Positions 1 to 7,756 of a stretch of 64,000 nt of DNA are shown piece by piece. Made by a program: the position numbers and the translations under genes. Under the pieces are notes generated by a model. The model worked only from the letters and a program-made list of their open reading frames with translations, ran no database searches and had not been told where the DNA came from. Each line of letters begins with the position of its first letter. The first letter of the stretch is position 1. Source of the DNA: Moheibacter sp035515075 (GTDB lineage: Bacteria > Bacteroidota > Bacteroidia > Flavobacteriales > Weeksellaceae); contig DATJBZ010000012.1 in the NCBI GenBank assembly GCA_035515075.1, positions 62,001-126,000 on the forward strand, read 5' to 3'.

Positions 1-4
1 TCTT

Positions 5-12
5 TAATTTTG
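5..12 (+). promoter_or_regulatory. Candidate -7 promoter box upstream of the LD-carboxypeptidase gene
   Basis: The octamer TAATTTTG fits the Bacteroidota -7 consensus TAnnTTTG and lies 14 bp before the GTG start at 26. The matching -33 element would lie outside the window, so only half the promoter can be judged. Confidence 0.35.
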
Positions 13-25
13 GTAAAAATTCCCA

Positions 26-949
26 GTGAAATCCAAATTTCTTCGACCCAAAGACAAAGTTGCGGTCATTGCGCCTTCAGGAAGAATCTTTGAAAAAGAT
101 TTGGAAGACAATCTTCAATGGTTACAATCCTTGGATTTGGAACCTGTTTTTGGAAAAAATCTTTTCAACGATCATTACAACGGCTATCACTATGCTGGAA
201 ACGTGGAAGAGCGAACCGCTGATTTACAATGGGCGCTGGACGACGATGAAATTCAAGCGATTTGGTGCGCACGCGGTGGCTATGGAGCGGTGCATTTGTT
301 GGACAAAATCAATTGGGAGAAATTTCAACGAAACCCCAAATGGCTGATCGGTTATTCTGATACTACCGCTTTACATGGCCACATCAATGCGATGGGCATC
401 GGCAGCATTCATGGCATCACGGTCAAAAAACTGAATTGCGATTACACTGTCGAAAGTTTTGAAAGTTTGGAAAAGGCTTTGTTTGGAGTGCCAATGAAGT
501 ACGAAATCGCTGCGCATCCTTTGAATCGTTTGGGAAAAATTCAAGGAAGATTGGTCGGTGGAAATTTATCATTGTTGTACAGCTTAGTCGGGTCAAAATC
601 GTTTGATTTTCAAGGAGAAACTGTTTTGTTCGTTGAGGATTGGAATGAAAACTGGTACCACATTGACCGGATGTTGACGAATTTCAAACGGTCTGGACAA
701 TTGGCAAAAATCAAAGCTTTGCTGGTGGGGAGTTTTACACGAATGGATGTTGCGCAAGAAAATCCTGATTTTCACAAAAGTTTTGATCAAACAACGCAGC
801 AAATCATTCATCAAATGATGCAAGCCTATGACATTCCGATGGCTTTTCAATTTCCTGCGGGCCACATCGGTGACAACCGCGCTTTGTTGTTGGGAACAAC
901 AGTTAACTTAGAAATCACAAAAAATAAAGTAACTTTAGAATTTAGATAA
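26..949 (+). CDS. LD-carboxypeptidase (peptidase family S66, LdcA/MccF type)
   Basis: Serine peptidase of the S66 family, which trims the terminal D-Ala from muropeptide tetrapeptides in the cytoplasm or, in MccF members, inactivates peptide-nucleotide antibiotics. At 307 aa it has normal length. Visible landmarks are the N-terminal VAVIAPSG segment, the CARGGYGA loop, the nucleophile serine in GYSDTTALH (around residue 111), and the C-terminal FPAGHIGDNRAL segment carrying the catalytic histidine. The start is a GTG at 26; no in-frame ATG lies near it. The stop is followed directly by the upp ATG with no spacer, so the two are probably co-transcribed. The recycling role is inferred from the family. 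Confidence 0.85.
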   Translation: MKSKFLRPKDKVAVIAPSGRIFEKDLEDNLQWLQSLDLEPVFGKNLFNDHYNGYHYAGNVEERTADLQWALDDDEIQAIWCARGGYGAVHLLDKINWEKFQRNPKWLIGYSDTTALHGHINAMGIGSIHGITVKKLNCDYTVESFESLEKALFGVPMKYEIAAHPLNRLGKIQGRLVGGNLSLLYSLVGSKSFDFQGETVLFVEDWNENWYHIDRMLTNFKRSGQLAKIKALLVGSFTRMDVAQENPDFHKSFDQTTQQIIHQMMQAYDIPMAFQFPAGHIGDNRALLLGTTVNLEITKNKVTLEFR

Positions 950-1579
950 ATGAGCAAAGTATATATTTTGGACCATCCTTTGGTTCGTTCAAAAATGACC
1001 CAAATGCGTCAAACTCAAACGCCGACCAAGATGTTCAAAGAGTTGGTCAAAGAGATCACTTCGTTGATGTGTTATGAATTGACACGTGAATTGGAAACCG
1101 AAACCTTTGAAATCGAAACGCCGATTTGTAAAACCACAGGCTACCGAATCAAAGGAGAGGATTTGGTGATTGTTCCCATTCTTCGTGCAGGTTTGGGCAT
1201 GGTTGAAGGCATTCAAGATTTGATTCCCAATGCGAAAATTGGGCACATTGGTATTTACAGAAATCCAGAAACTTTGTTACCAGTTGAGTATTTGTGCAAA
1301 TTGCCTCCCAATCTGGAAAAACGCGACATCATCATTCTCGATCCGATGTTGGCCACGGGTGGCTCGGCAGAGAAAGCCATTGAAATCTTGAAAGAAAACC
1401 ATGTCAAATCCATTCGATTGGCTTGTTTGGTCGGTTGTCCAGAAGGAGTGAAATTCATCCATGACCGCCATCCTGAAGTGGCGATTTATTTGGCAGCGAT
1501 GGACGAAGGTTTGAATGAGCACAGTTACATCGTACCGGGTTTGGGCGATGCAGGTGATCGGTTGTTTGGTACGCAATAA
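950..1579 (+). CDS. upp: Uracil phosphoribosyltransferase
   Basis: Pyrimidine salvage enzyme that joins uracil to PRPP to give UMP. The 209 aa length is standard. The PRPP-binding motif DPMLATGGSA sits at residues 131-140, and the C-terminal uracil-binding segment YIVPGLGDAGDRLFGT is present. The ATG abuts the stop of the carboxypeptidase gene, and YraN follows 15 bp downstream, suggesting one transcript. Confidence 0.95.
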   Translation: MSKVYILDHPLVRSKMTQMRQTQTPTKMFKELVKEITSLMCYELTRELETETFEIETPICKTTGYRIKGEDLVIVPILRAGLGMVEGIQDLIPNAKIGHIGIYRNPETLLPVEYLCKLPPNLEKRDIIILDPMLATGGSAEKAIEILKENHVKSIRLACLVGCPEGVKFIHDRHPEVAIYLAAMDEGLNEHSYIVPGLGDAGDRLFGTQ

Positions 1580-1594
1580 AAAATTATATCAACC

Positions 1595-1960
1595 ATGGCA
1601 GAGCACAATGCATTTGGCGCTGAAGCAGAAAGAAGGGTCGCTCAGTTCTTAGCGGAAAATGAATACAAAATCCTCAAAAGGAATTGGCGGTATCTGCAGT
1701 TGGAAATTGACATCATCGCGGAAGATTTGTTGTCCAAAGAAATTGTGATGGTTGAAGTGAAAGCGCGAACCAACCCAATGGTCGATCCTTTGGAGTCAAT
1801 CACCCAAAAGAAAAGAAAAAACTTGGTCACGGCGGCAGATTATTTTATCACGTCAAATGAAATTGCTTTGGAGTGTCGATTTGACATTGTTTTGGTTGAG
1901 AGAAAACAAAACGAATGGACATTTGAACATTTGAAAAATGCTTTTTTGGCCTTTGAATGA
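1595..1960 (+). CDS. YraN family (UPF0102) endonuclease-fold protein
   Basis: Small 121 aa protein with the YraN hallmarks: N-terminal NAFGAEAERRVAQFL, the LEIDIIAED segment, and the restriction-endonuclease-like VMVEVKAR motif (E and K of a D...ExK site), then the R/K-rich ITQKKRKNL helix. The family is predicted to be nuclease-like, but its biological role is unsettled. It follows upp by 15 bp. The stop codon at 1958-1960 touches the first copy of a repeated palindromic element. Confidence 0.85.
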   Translation: MAEHNAFGAEAERRVAQFLAENEYKILKRNWRYLQLEIDIIAEDLLSKEIVMVEVKARTNPMVDPLESITQKKRKNLVTAADYFITSNEIALECRFDIVLVERKQNEWTFEHLKNAFLAFE

Positions 1961-2024
1961 ATTAAGTTTAATTTATTATTTATTATCCATAAATTAAGCT
2001 TAATTTAGTGTCAATCAATTAAGC
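1960..2024. repeat. Repeated palindromic element upstream of the DUF2147 gene
   Basis: Two 16-bp copies, AATTAAGTTTAATTTA (1960-1975) and AATTAAGCTTAATTTA (1992-2007), differ at one base and start 32 bp apart, about three helical turns. The second sits in an 18-bp perfect palindrome at 1990-2007. A third half-copy, AATTAAGC, lies at 2017-2024, just before the ATG at 2033. The spacing suggests an operator for a dimeric regulator, but AT-rich sequence makes chance palindromes easier. Confidence 0.4.
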
Positions 2025-2032
2025 ATACAAAT

Positions 2033-2458
2033 ATGAAGAAATCAATTTTAGGAAGTCTCCTCATTTTATTGAGCGCATTTACTTTGGCTCAATCCCCAAT
2101 TGGTACTTGGAAAACAATTGATGACGAAACAGGTAAAGCGAAATCACACGTCAAGATTTCAGAGAACAAAGATGGAAACTTAGAAGGTGTCGTTTCGGAA
2201 ATTTTAACCGTCCACAAAGATGCCAAATGCACCAAATGTTCTGGTGCGAAAAAGGACCAACCGATTCAAGGTATGACCATTTTTTGGGACATGAAAAAAG
2301 ATGGTTCAGAGTGGTCTGGCGGAAAAATTCTTGATCCCAATAGTGGCAAAGAATACAAATGCATTTTGCGTTTAAAAGACAAAGACACGCTTGAAATCAG
2401 AGGTTTTGTAGGCATTTCTTTGTTGGGACGTACCCAAACTTGGCACCGCGTCAAATAA
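2033..2458 (+). CDS. DUF2147 domain secreted protein
   Basis: Exported 141 aa protein with a signal peptide of about 20 residues ending in TLAQS. The mature part fits DUF2147: GTWKTIDDETGKAKS at the start, then GMTIFWDMKKDG, a SGGKILDPNSGKEYKC segment and a final GRTQTWHRV. A CTKC pair near residue 62 could form a disulfide or bind metal. The function of this beta-rich family is unknown. It is preceded by a repeated palindrome and followed by a strong terminator, so it is probably a single-gene unit. Confidence 0.8.
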   Translation: MKKSILGSLLILLSAFTLAQSPIGTWKTIDDETGKAKSHVKISENKDGNLEGVVSEILTVHKDAKCTKCSGAKKDQPIQGMTIFWDMKKDGSEWSGGKILDPNSGKEYKCILRLKDKDTLEIRGFVGISLLGRTQTWHRVK

Positions 2459-2482
2459 ACATTTGACCATGCATCATGGTTC

Positions 2483-2518
2483 AAAAATCTCTTTCTCTAA
2501 CACGGAAAGAGATTTTTT
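2483..2518 (+). terminator. Intrinsic terminator after the DUF2147 gene
   Basis: Arms AAAAATCTCTTTC and GGAAAGAGATTTTTT form a stem of about 12 bp around a short loop, ending in a T run on the plus strand. Confidence 0.85.
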
Positions 2519-2572
2519 GTTTAATTTTGAAAGCAAATTATTTCGGTTGTAGAACCGAGTAAAATTTTTCCG

Positions 2573-3487
2573 ATGAAAAAACTATGGGCATTTTTGGGTT
2601 TGATGATGGTGGTGATCAGCTGTACCGAAACCGACATTTTAAATGAAACTGGACAAATGGAAATCAGTGATTTCTCTTTGCCTTTACTGCCGGATGGACA
2701 TTTTTATGAAGCTTGGTTATTGGTCGATGGCAGTTATGTTTCCGTTGGGAAAATCAACAATGACTCCATCCAAAACAATTTGGCGAGGATGAGCCGAATT
2801 GACGCCAGTGATTTGAGTCAAGCGCAATCTTTTGCATTGACGGTAGAAACTTCCTCGGGCGCGCCCTCCAACTATGTTTTGTTGGTGGGGGATTTCAATG
2901 GAAATGCTGCGGAATTGACAACCACTGGTACAACTTCCAACGGTGTGCAAACATTGGCGCAAAGAATTGCTGCAAGTTATACCGTTCAAAATGCTTCGGT
3001 CCCAGCAGAAGATGCGCATTTGTATGGGGTCAATGGAATTTGGTTTTTCAAAGGAAATGGACAAGAAAGCGCAACGACTTTGCAGTTGGATTATGAAGGT
3101 TTGCAATACCAAGCTTGGTTGGTCAAAAATTTAAACAATACCGATTGGAATTTGAATATGGGGGTCATCAAATCCGATACTTTGGCAGACAATTGGAAAA
3201 GTTTTATTCCTGCGCCTTATACAACCAATATTCCCAATTTTTCAGGAGAGGACTTTTTGCAACAACCGGGTACAGGAAGTTCGTTCCCAGAAGGCTTTTT
3301 TCCAGTCGATGTGCGAGGAAGCAAAGTGGTGATCACACCGATTTTTAACAATTACAACAATGCGGATGTGCCTTTCCCAATTCATTTGTTGCAAGCCAAT
3401 ATTCCTGCTGATGCAACGAAAGATGCTGATTTGGTTCGTGTTTTAGAAGTCAATCAACAATACCGCGCAAAAGCGACCAAGTTGTAA
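2573..3487 (+). CDS. Lipoprotein with two RskA-like repeats, function unknown
   Basis: Predicted lipoprotein of 304 aa: the signal peptide ends in VVISC, putting the lipidated cysteine at residue 17. Two segments resemble each other, one starting FYEAWLLVDGSYVSVGKI (about residue 42) and one starting QYQAWLVKNL (about residue 178), suggesting an internal duplication. The pattern (E/Q)AWL...SVG resembles the C-terminal domain of anti-sigma-K factors such as RskA. No anti-sigma helical domain or sigma factor gene is nearby, so a regulatory role is not supported. It stands alone between a terminator and the TPP riboswitch. Confidence 0.6.
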   Translation: MKKLWAFLGLMMVVISCTETDILNETGQMEISDFSLPLLPDGHFYEAWLLVDGSYVSVGKINNDSIQNNLARMSRIDASDLSQAQSFALTVETSSGAPSNYVLLVGDFNGNAAELTTTGTTSNGVQTLAQRIAASYTVQNASVPAEDAHLYGVNGIWFFKGNGQESATTLQLDYEGLQYQAWLVKNLNNTDWNLNMGVIKSDTLADNWKSFIPAPYTTNIPNFSGEDFLQQPGTGSSFPEGFFPVDVRGSKVVITPIFNNYNNADVPFPIHLLQANIPADATKDADLVRVLEVNQQYRAKATKL

Positions 3488-3529
3488 TTCGTTTGGCCCA
3501 AAAGTTTTCTTCACATCAAGAATAATGCT

Positions 3530-3537
3530 TACATTTG
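3530..3537 (+). promoter_or_regulatory. Candidate -7 box for the TPP riboswitch transcript
   Basis: TACATTTG matches TAnnTTTG exactly and ends about 8 bp before the first riboswitch helix, as expected if transcription starts just upstream of the aptamer. No good TTTG lies at the usual -33 position, only a T-rich stretch near 3505. Confidence 0.45.
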
Positions 3538-3544
3538 CGGCGCA

Positions 3545-3622
3545 AAGAAAGGGGTGCTTCCTTGACAGGAGGCTGAGATTATACCCATAGAACCTGGGCA
3601 GGTAATGCTGCTAAGGGAAGTT
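3545..3622 (+). ncRNA. TPP (THI-box) riboswitch
   Basis: The conserved thi-box elements occur in order: GGGGTGC, then CTGAGATTATACCC, GAACCTG, GGTAATGC and a closing AGGGAAG. These are the core of the thiamine pyrophosphate aptamer. About 100 nt separate it from the TonB receptor start, with an imperfect GGAAG...CTTTTCC hairpin right after it that could take part in the switch. By analogy, TPP binding should lower expression of the downstream receptor. Confidence 0.93.
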
Positions 3623-3738
3623 TTTACAACTTTTCCTTTACTCATTCATTCGAAAATTCCGGACATCTGAATGGACAAAGTATAGGAAATCTAAATAGGG
3701 TAAAATCCACCTTTCATTTAATGATTAAACAATTAGAA

Positions 3739-5883
3739 ATGAAAAGTAGGATTTTTTTATGCGCTGCTTTAGGTAGCGTGATGGGATTGGGACAAGAGCA
3801 AGAAGCGTCCGTTCAGGACAGCAGTTCCATTCAGTTAGAAACCATCGAAATTATTCAGAAATTGCCGCTGACTTCAGAGCGGATCACTCAATCCAAATTA
3901 GACGAAAAAAACTTAGGCCAAGACTTGACGCAGTTGTTGCAAGGCGCGACTTCATTGGTCAGCACAAGTGATGCCGGAGCTGGTGTAGGCTATTCGTCCC
4001 TTCGAATTCGTGGCGTGGGGCAGGACCACATCAATGTTTCGATGAATGGTGTGGCGTTGAACGATCCAGAATCACAAACTTTGTTTTGGGTCAATATGCC
4101 TGATTTGGCTTCGCAAACGAGTTCAGTCAGCATTCAACGCGGCGTGGGAACTTCCACTTCGGGTTCGGCGTCTTTTGGTGCCATCATCAACATCGAAGCT
4201 GCGCAGCCTTCCAAAGAAGCTTTTCTGGAGTCTTCTAATTCTTGGGGAAGTTTTGCCACCCAGAAATACACTTTGAAAGGAGGGACTGGAAAGATTTTGA
4301 ATGATCGTTTGCGCATTGATTTGAATGCTTCGGTGATTAAATCTGATGGATACATCGATCGGGCGTTCAGTGATTTGTTTTCTTATGGGATGAATGCTCA
4401 ATATGAAGTGAGCAAAAATACGTCTTTGCGCTATTGGACTTTTTACGGCAAGGAAAAAACCTACCAAGCTTGGAATGGAATTGATGGAGAAACGATGAAA
4501 GTTAACCGAAAGTTCAATCCAGCTGGAGCGATTTACAATGAAGATTGGACGGAGGTAATTGGGTATTATGACAATGAAACTGATAATTACAGGCAGCACC
4601 ACAATCATTTGGTTTGGGAACAAAACTATGGTGGCGGTTGGAAATCCAGCAGTACTTTGTTTTATACGCGTGGAAAGGGATTTTATGACAATTACAAACA
4701 AGACGCGAAGTTGATCCAATACAAAATTGAATCAGATGTTGCCCGTGCGGATGTGGTTCGTCAAAAATGGTTGGACAACCATTCTTATGGGTTGAATTAC
4801 AATCTTGAAAATCAACGTTTGGGGAATTTTAAGTTCTTTGGTGGTTTTGCGTTCAATCAATTTGACAATGACCATTATGGGAAAATTACTTGGGTGAAAA
4901 ACATGGAAAATCATGATCCGAATTGGGAATATTACCGAAATAATTCTAAGAAAACTGACGTTTCTGTCTATGCCAAAGCTTTGTATGAAATGAACCAGTG
5001 GGAATTGTTTGGTGATGTGCAGTACCGTTATGTGAATTACAAGACACAAGCGGATGAAGCGGGAATGAATGCGTATGAAATCTTTTTCCCATTTGAAGAT
5101 ACGTTCAATTTCATCAATCCAAAGTTGGGCTTGAATTATCATTTGGATGCCAGAAATACGTTTTACTTTTATTATGGAATGGCGCACAGAGAGCCTGTTC
5201 GTTCGGACTATTTGGACAATGGCAAAAAGTTGGATCCTGAAAAATTGCACGATTTTGAGTTGGGTTACCGCAGCATGGGCCGATTGAAATTCAGTGTGAA
5301 CTTGTATTATATGTATTATTTGGATCAATTGGTACCGACCGGGCAGTTGAATGAAACGGGTTTATACATTCGTACCAATAGCGGTGAAAGTTTCCGTTCT
5401 GGGATTGAGTTGAGTGCAGACTATGATTTGATTCCAAAGAAAATCAATCTTTTTGGAAATTTGACGTATAGTTTGAACAAGAATTTGGATTTTACGGACA
5501 TTGCTTATGATGAAAATTGGAATGAATTGTTGGTGGAGCATGGCGATACAGACATTGCGTTTTCACCGAATTGGGTAGGCGCTTTGGGCTTGCGTTATTC
5601 ACCGAAAGAATCGATTGTTTTGCAATTGAGCAACAAATATGTGGGCAGTCAGTACATGACCAACACAGAAATAGAAGATGGACGTTTGGATGCTTATTTC
5701 TTAACCGATTTCTTGGTGCAGTTCAAAACGAATTGGTTCAACTTGAAAGAGCTGTCTTTCTCTTTGTTGGTCAACAATTTATTTGACCAAAAATATGCCA
5801 GCAATGGTTTTTATTATGAAGGACCTTTTTACTATCCTCAAGCAGGAATCAATATACTGGGTGGTTTTAGCATCCGATTGTAA
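3739..5883 (+). CDS. TonB-dependent receptor, probable thiamine uptake
   Basis: Outer-membrane TonB-gated receptor of about 714 aa. ATG 3739 gives a clean signal peptide (MKSRIFLCAALGSV...); an in-frame ATG at 3721 would add six polar residues. The plug domain is recognisable from LRIRGVGQDHINVSMNGV to GSASFGAIINIEA, followed by a beta-barrel rich in aromatic strands and ending in GGFSIRL. The TPP riboswitch directly upstream suggests the substrate is thiamine or a thiamine phosphate or precursor. This is inference from regulation, since the barrel alone does not show specificity. A bidirectional terminator follows. Confidence 0.88.
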   Translation: MKSRIFLCAALGSVMGLGQEQEASVQDSSSIQLETIEIIQKLPLTSERITQSKLDEKNLGQDLTQLLQGATSLVSTSDAGAGVGYSSLRIRGVGQDHINVSMNGVALNDPESQTLFWVNMPDLASQTSSVSIQRGVGTSTSGSASFGAIINIEAAQPSKEAFLESSNSWGSFATQKYTLKGGTGKILNDRLRIDLNASVIKSDGYIDRAFSDLFSYGMNAQYEVSKNTSLRYWTFYGKEKTYQAWNGIDGETMKVNRKFNPAGAIYNEDWTEVIGYYDNETDNYRQHHNHLVWEQNYGGGWKSSSTLFYTRGKGFYDNYKQDAKLIQYKIESDVARADVVRQKWLDNHSYGLNYNLENQRLGNFKFFGGFAFNQFDNDHYGKITWVKNMENHDPNWEYYRNNSKKTDVSVYAKALYEMNQWELFGDVQYRYVNYKTQADEAGMNAYEIFFPFEDTFNFINPKLGLNYHLDARNTFYFYYGMAHREPVRSDYLDNGKKLDPEKLHDFELGYRSMGRLKFSVNLYYMYYLDQLVPTGQLNETGLYIRTNSGESFRSGIELSADYDLIPKKINLFGNLTYSLNKNLDFTDIAYDENWNELLVEHGDTDIAFSPNWVGALGLRYSPKESIVLQLSNKYVGSQYMTNTEIEDGRLDAYFLTDFLVQFKTNWFNLKELSFSLLVNNLFDQKYASNGFYYEGPFYYPQAGINILGGFSIRL

Positions 5884-5884
5884 C

Positions 5885-5917
5885 AAAAAAAGGGCGATTC
5901 ATTTGAATCGCCCTTTT
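5885..5917. terminator. Bidirectional terminator between convergent genes
   Basis: AAAAAGGGCGATTC and GAATCGCCCTTTT form a perfect stem with A and T tracts on both sides. It serves the TonB receptor on plus and the endonuclease gene on minus. Confidence 0.88.
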
Positions 5918-5940
5918 CAATTGTGGTAAACAAAGATTGT

Positions 5941-7083
5941 TTATCGGATCATCAATTTACTGTTGAATTCCAATCTTTTTCCTTCGATTTTCAAGATGTA
6001 AACCCCTTTCTGTTGGATGTTCAATCTGAATTCTTTTTGGTTCATTTTGTTCAAATGAGCTTGAACCAATTTTCCTGATGCATCATACACAGAGATTTTG
6101 TCCATTGATTTTTCATCATTTAGCAAACGAATGACTACTTCCTTATTGGCAGCATAATATACTTCAACGTCAGGACGGCTTTGGAACTCCAAATCTTCGG
6201 TGTTCAAACCAATGCCCCAAATTCTTGAAGCAAACTCTGGATGATCAATGTATGGATTTCTATTGCCCTGAAAACGGTATTGAATCATGTCATTCAAGTC
6301 GATTTCTCTTTGGCTTGGCGGATCTTGCAAATGCCATTCAATCAAAACATTCAAGAATTTGTCACTGAAGGCTTTATTTTTAGAGCCGTCAAACATGGCT
6401 TTCACACCTGCTGAATTGTTATAGAAGTTGGGCAATTTATTTTCATAGGCGGTCGCAAAATACAAGAAAGCCCGTGCGATGTCTCCTTTGAATTCATCTA
6501 TCGGCTCCAATACAGTTGTTGATCCAAATTTACCTTTCAAGGTTCCGTTCTTTGATTTACATGGATGGTTGGTTGCTCCGTTATTGCAAGGATTGGCATT
6601 TTGAGGATTGTCAACTGGGCCAATGGCGTCATTTCCTCTCCATCCATTAACTTTACTGTCTACAGGCCACACGTGGAATGCATCTGCGCGCATCGGCAAA
6701 GCTTGGTTAAAATAAGATTGTGGAATCAAGTGCTCGCGGTTGAAAGCGCTTCCTTCATTGGCGCCAGAGCCCATTTGGGAATTGGGGTTGTAGTTGTATG
6801 GATCCGTTCCGTCTGGATTTTCAGAGTAAACATCCAATACTGTGTTGTCCATTTCATAATAACGGTCTCTAAAACCATTGGTCGGATGGGTGCTTTTGTA
6901 CAGATCCTTCAGGTCATTGTAAGATTGAGCATTGAAATTTCCGATAATTTGAAACAACTTTGTTTTTAATTCAAATCCTTCTAGATCTTGTGTACCGTCA
7001 TAATATCCGTTAGGAATTTGTGCTACGGCAGCTACTGAAAATAGAAAAGCAGCCACTAACGTAAGGGATTTATGTTTTTTCAT
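5941..7083 (-). CDS. Secreted endonuclease I family nuclease with T9SS sorting tail
   Basis: Extracellular nuclease of 380 aa. It has a signal peptide (ending AAVAQ), an endonuclease I domain with the catalytic FNREHLIPQSYF segment (about residues 118-129) and HVWPVDSKVNGWRGN, and a C-terminal tail of about 80 residues (ISVYDASGKLV ... GVYILKIEG) typical of type A T9SS sorting domains. PorU, the sortase expected to remove such tails, is encoded at 59.7 kb. The likely role is degradation of extracellular DNA or RNA for nutrients. It shares a bidirectional terminator with the TonB receptor. Confidence 0.88.
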   Translation of the reverse strand: MKKHKSLTLVAAFLFSVAAVAQIPNGYYDGTQDLEGFELKTKLFQIIGNFNAQSYNDLKDLYKSTHPTNGFRDRYYEMDNTVLDVYSENPDGTDPYNYNPNSQMGSGANEGSAFNREHLIPQSYFNQALPMRADAFHVWPVDSKVNGWRGNDAIGPVDNPQNANPCNNGATNHPCKSKNGTLKGKFGSTTVLEPIDEFKGDIARAFLYFATAYENKLPNFYNNSAGVKAMFDGSKNKAFSDKFLNVLIEWHLQDPPSQREIDLNDMIQYRFQGNRNPYIDHPEFASRIWGIGLNTEDLEFQSRPDVEVYYAANKEVVIRLLNDEKSMDKISVYDASGKLVQAHLNKMNQKEFRLNIQQKGVYILKIEGKRLEFNSKLMIR

Positions 7084-7176
7084 AATTGTAAAATAATATA
7101 ATTAGCTTTGCGGACAAAGTTATCAATTAAACTTTGAAGAAAATTTATTCTTTTTTTAAAAATATTTCACAAAAGT

Positions 7177-7207
7177 GTTGCACATATAAAAAATTGTTAT
7201 AATTTTG
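7177..7207 (+). promoter_or_regulatory. Promoter of rpsT and tRNA-Glu
   Basis: GTTG at 7177-7180, a 19-bp spacer, and TAATTTTG at 7200-7207 fit the Bacteroidota -33/-7 pattern with one mismatch in the -33 element. The start codon is 54 bp downstream. Confidence 0.6.
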
Positions 7208-7260
7208 CGCTCTCAATCACTCAACAGTACAGAAGTGATCGTAAAAAAGAAATAAAAGAA

Positions 7261-7515
7261 ATGGCAAATCATAAGTCAGCATTAAAGAGAATTCGTCAAG
7301 ACGAAGTGAAAAAAGATAGAAACCACTACTATCACAAATCTGCACGTACAGCAATCAAAAAATTGCGTTCGGAAACAGACAAGGCAGTAGCAGAAGGAGA
7401 ATTTCCTAAAGTTTCTTCTCAAATTGATAAATTGGCAAAAAGAAATATTATTCATAAGAATAAGGCTTCAAACTTGAAAAGCAAATTGGCCAAGCATATC
7501 GCTACTTTGGCGTAA
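7261..7515 (+). CDS. rpsT: 30S ribosomal protein bS20
   Basis: Small basic 84 aa protein starting MANHKSALKRIRQDE, the standard bS20 N-terminus, with the conserved K-rich helices. It binds 16S rRNA in the 30S body. tRNA-Glu follows only 11 bp after the stop with no terminator between them, so the two probably share one transcript. Confidence 0.96.
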   Translation: MANHKSALKRIRQDEVKKDRNHYYHKSARTAIKKLRSETDKAVAEGEFPKVSSQIDKLAKRNIIHKNKASNLKSKLAKHIATLA

Positions 7516-7526
7516 AAAAATACAGC

Positions 7527-7601
7527 GGCCCGTTCGTCTATCGGTTAGGACATCAGATTTTCATTCTGGAAAGAGGGGTTCGATTCCCCTACGGGCTACC
7601 A
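7527..7601 (+). tRNA. tRNA-Glu (TTC)
   Basis: Cloverleaf read by hand: acceptor GGCCCGT/ACGGGCT (first pair G-U), anticodon stem TCAGA/TCTGG around loop TTTTCAT giving anticodon TTC, and T arm GGGGTTCGATTCCCC. The discriminator A is followed by encoded CCA (7599-7601), unlike the other five tRNAs here. Confidence 0.95.
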
Positions 7602-7640
7602 AAAGGACAAATGAAGTGGATCTTCGTTTGTCCTTTTTTT
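7602..7640 (+). terminator. Terminator of the rpsT/tRNA-Glu transcript
   Basis: AAAGGACAAATGAAG pairs with CTTCGTTTGTCCTTT (one G-T pair) around a five-base loop, followed by a run of T. It begins directly after the tRNA. Confidence 0.9.
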
Positions 7641-7756
7641 ATTTTGTATTAATTCAGTTTTAACTCGGCTGAGAAAACTCACTGATTTTCATGTTTTTCA
7701 TAAGATTAATTTAACATGAATATAACTATCTTTGCACTGAATTTTAAATACAGAAC

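Noticed and set aside
4123..4719. Long minus-strand open frame of 198 codons inside the TonB receptor gene
   Set aside because: It is the antisense shadow of the receptor gene; composition is unlike real proteins here and no start context is seen.
4732..5328. 198-codon minus-strand frame rich in Ile, His and Arg
   Set aside because: Composition is what results from reading the complementary strand of an aromatic-rich barrel gene.
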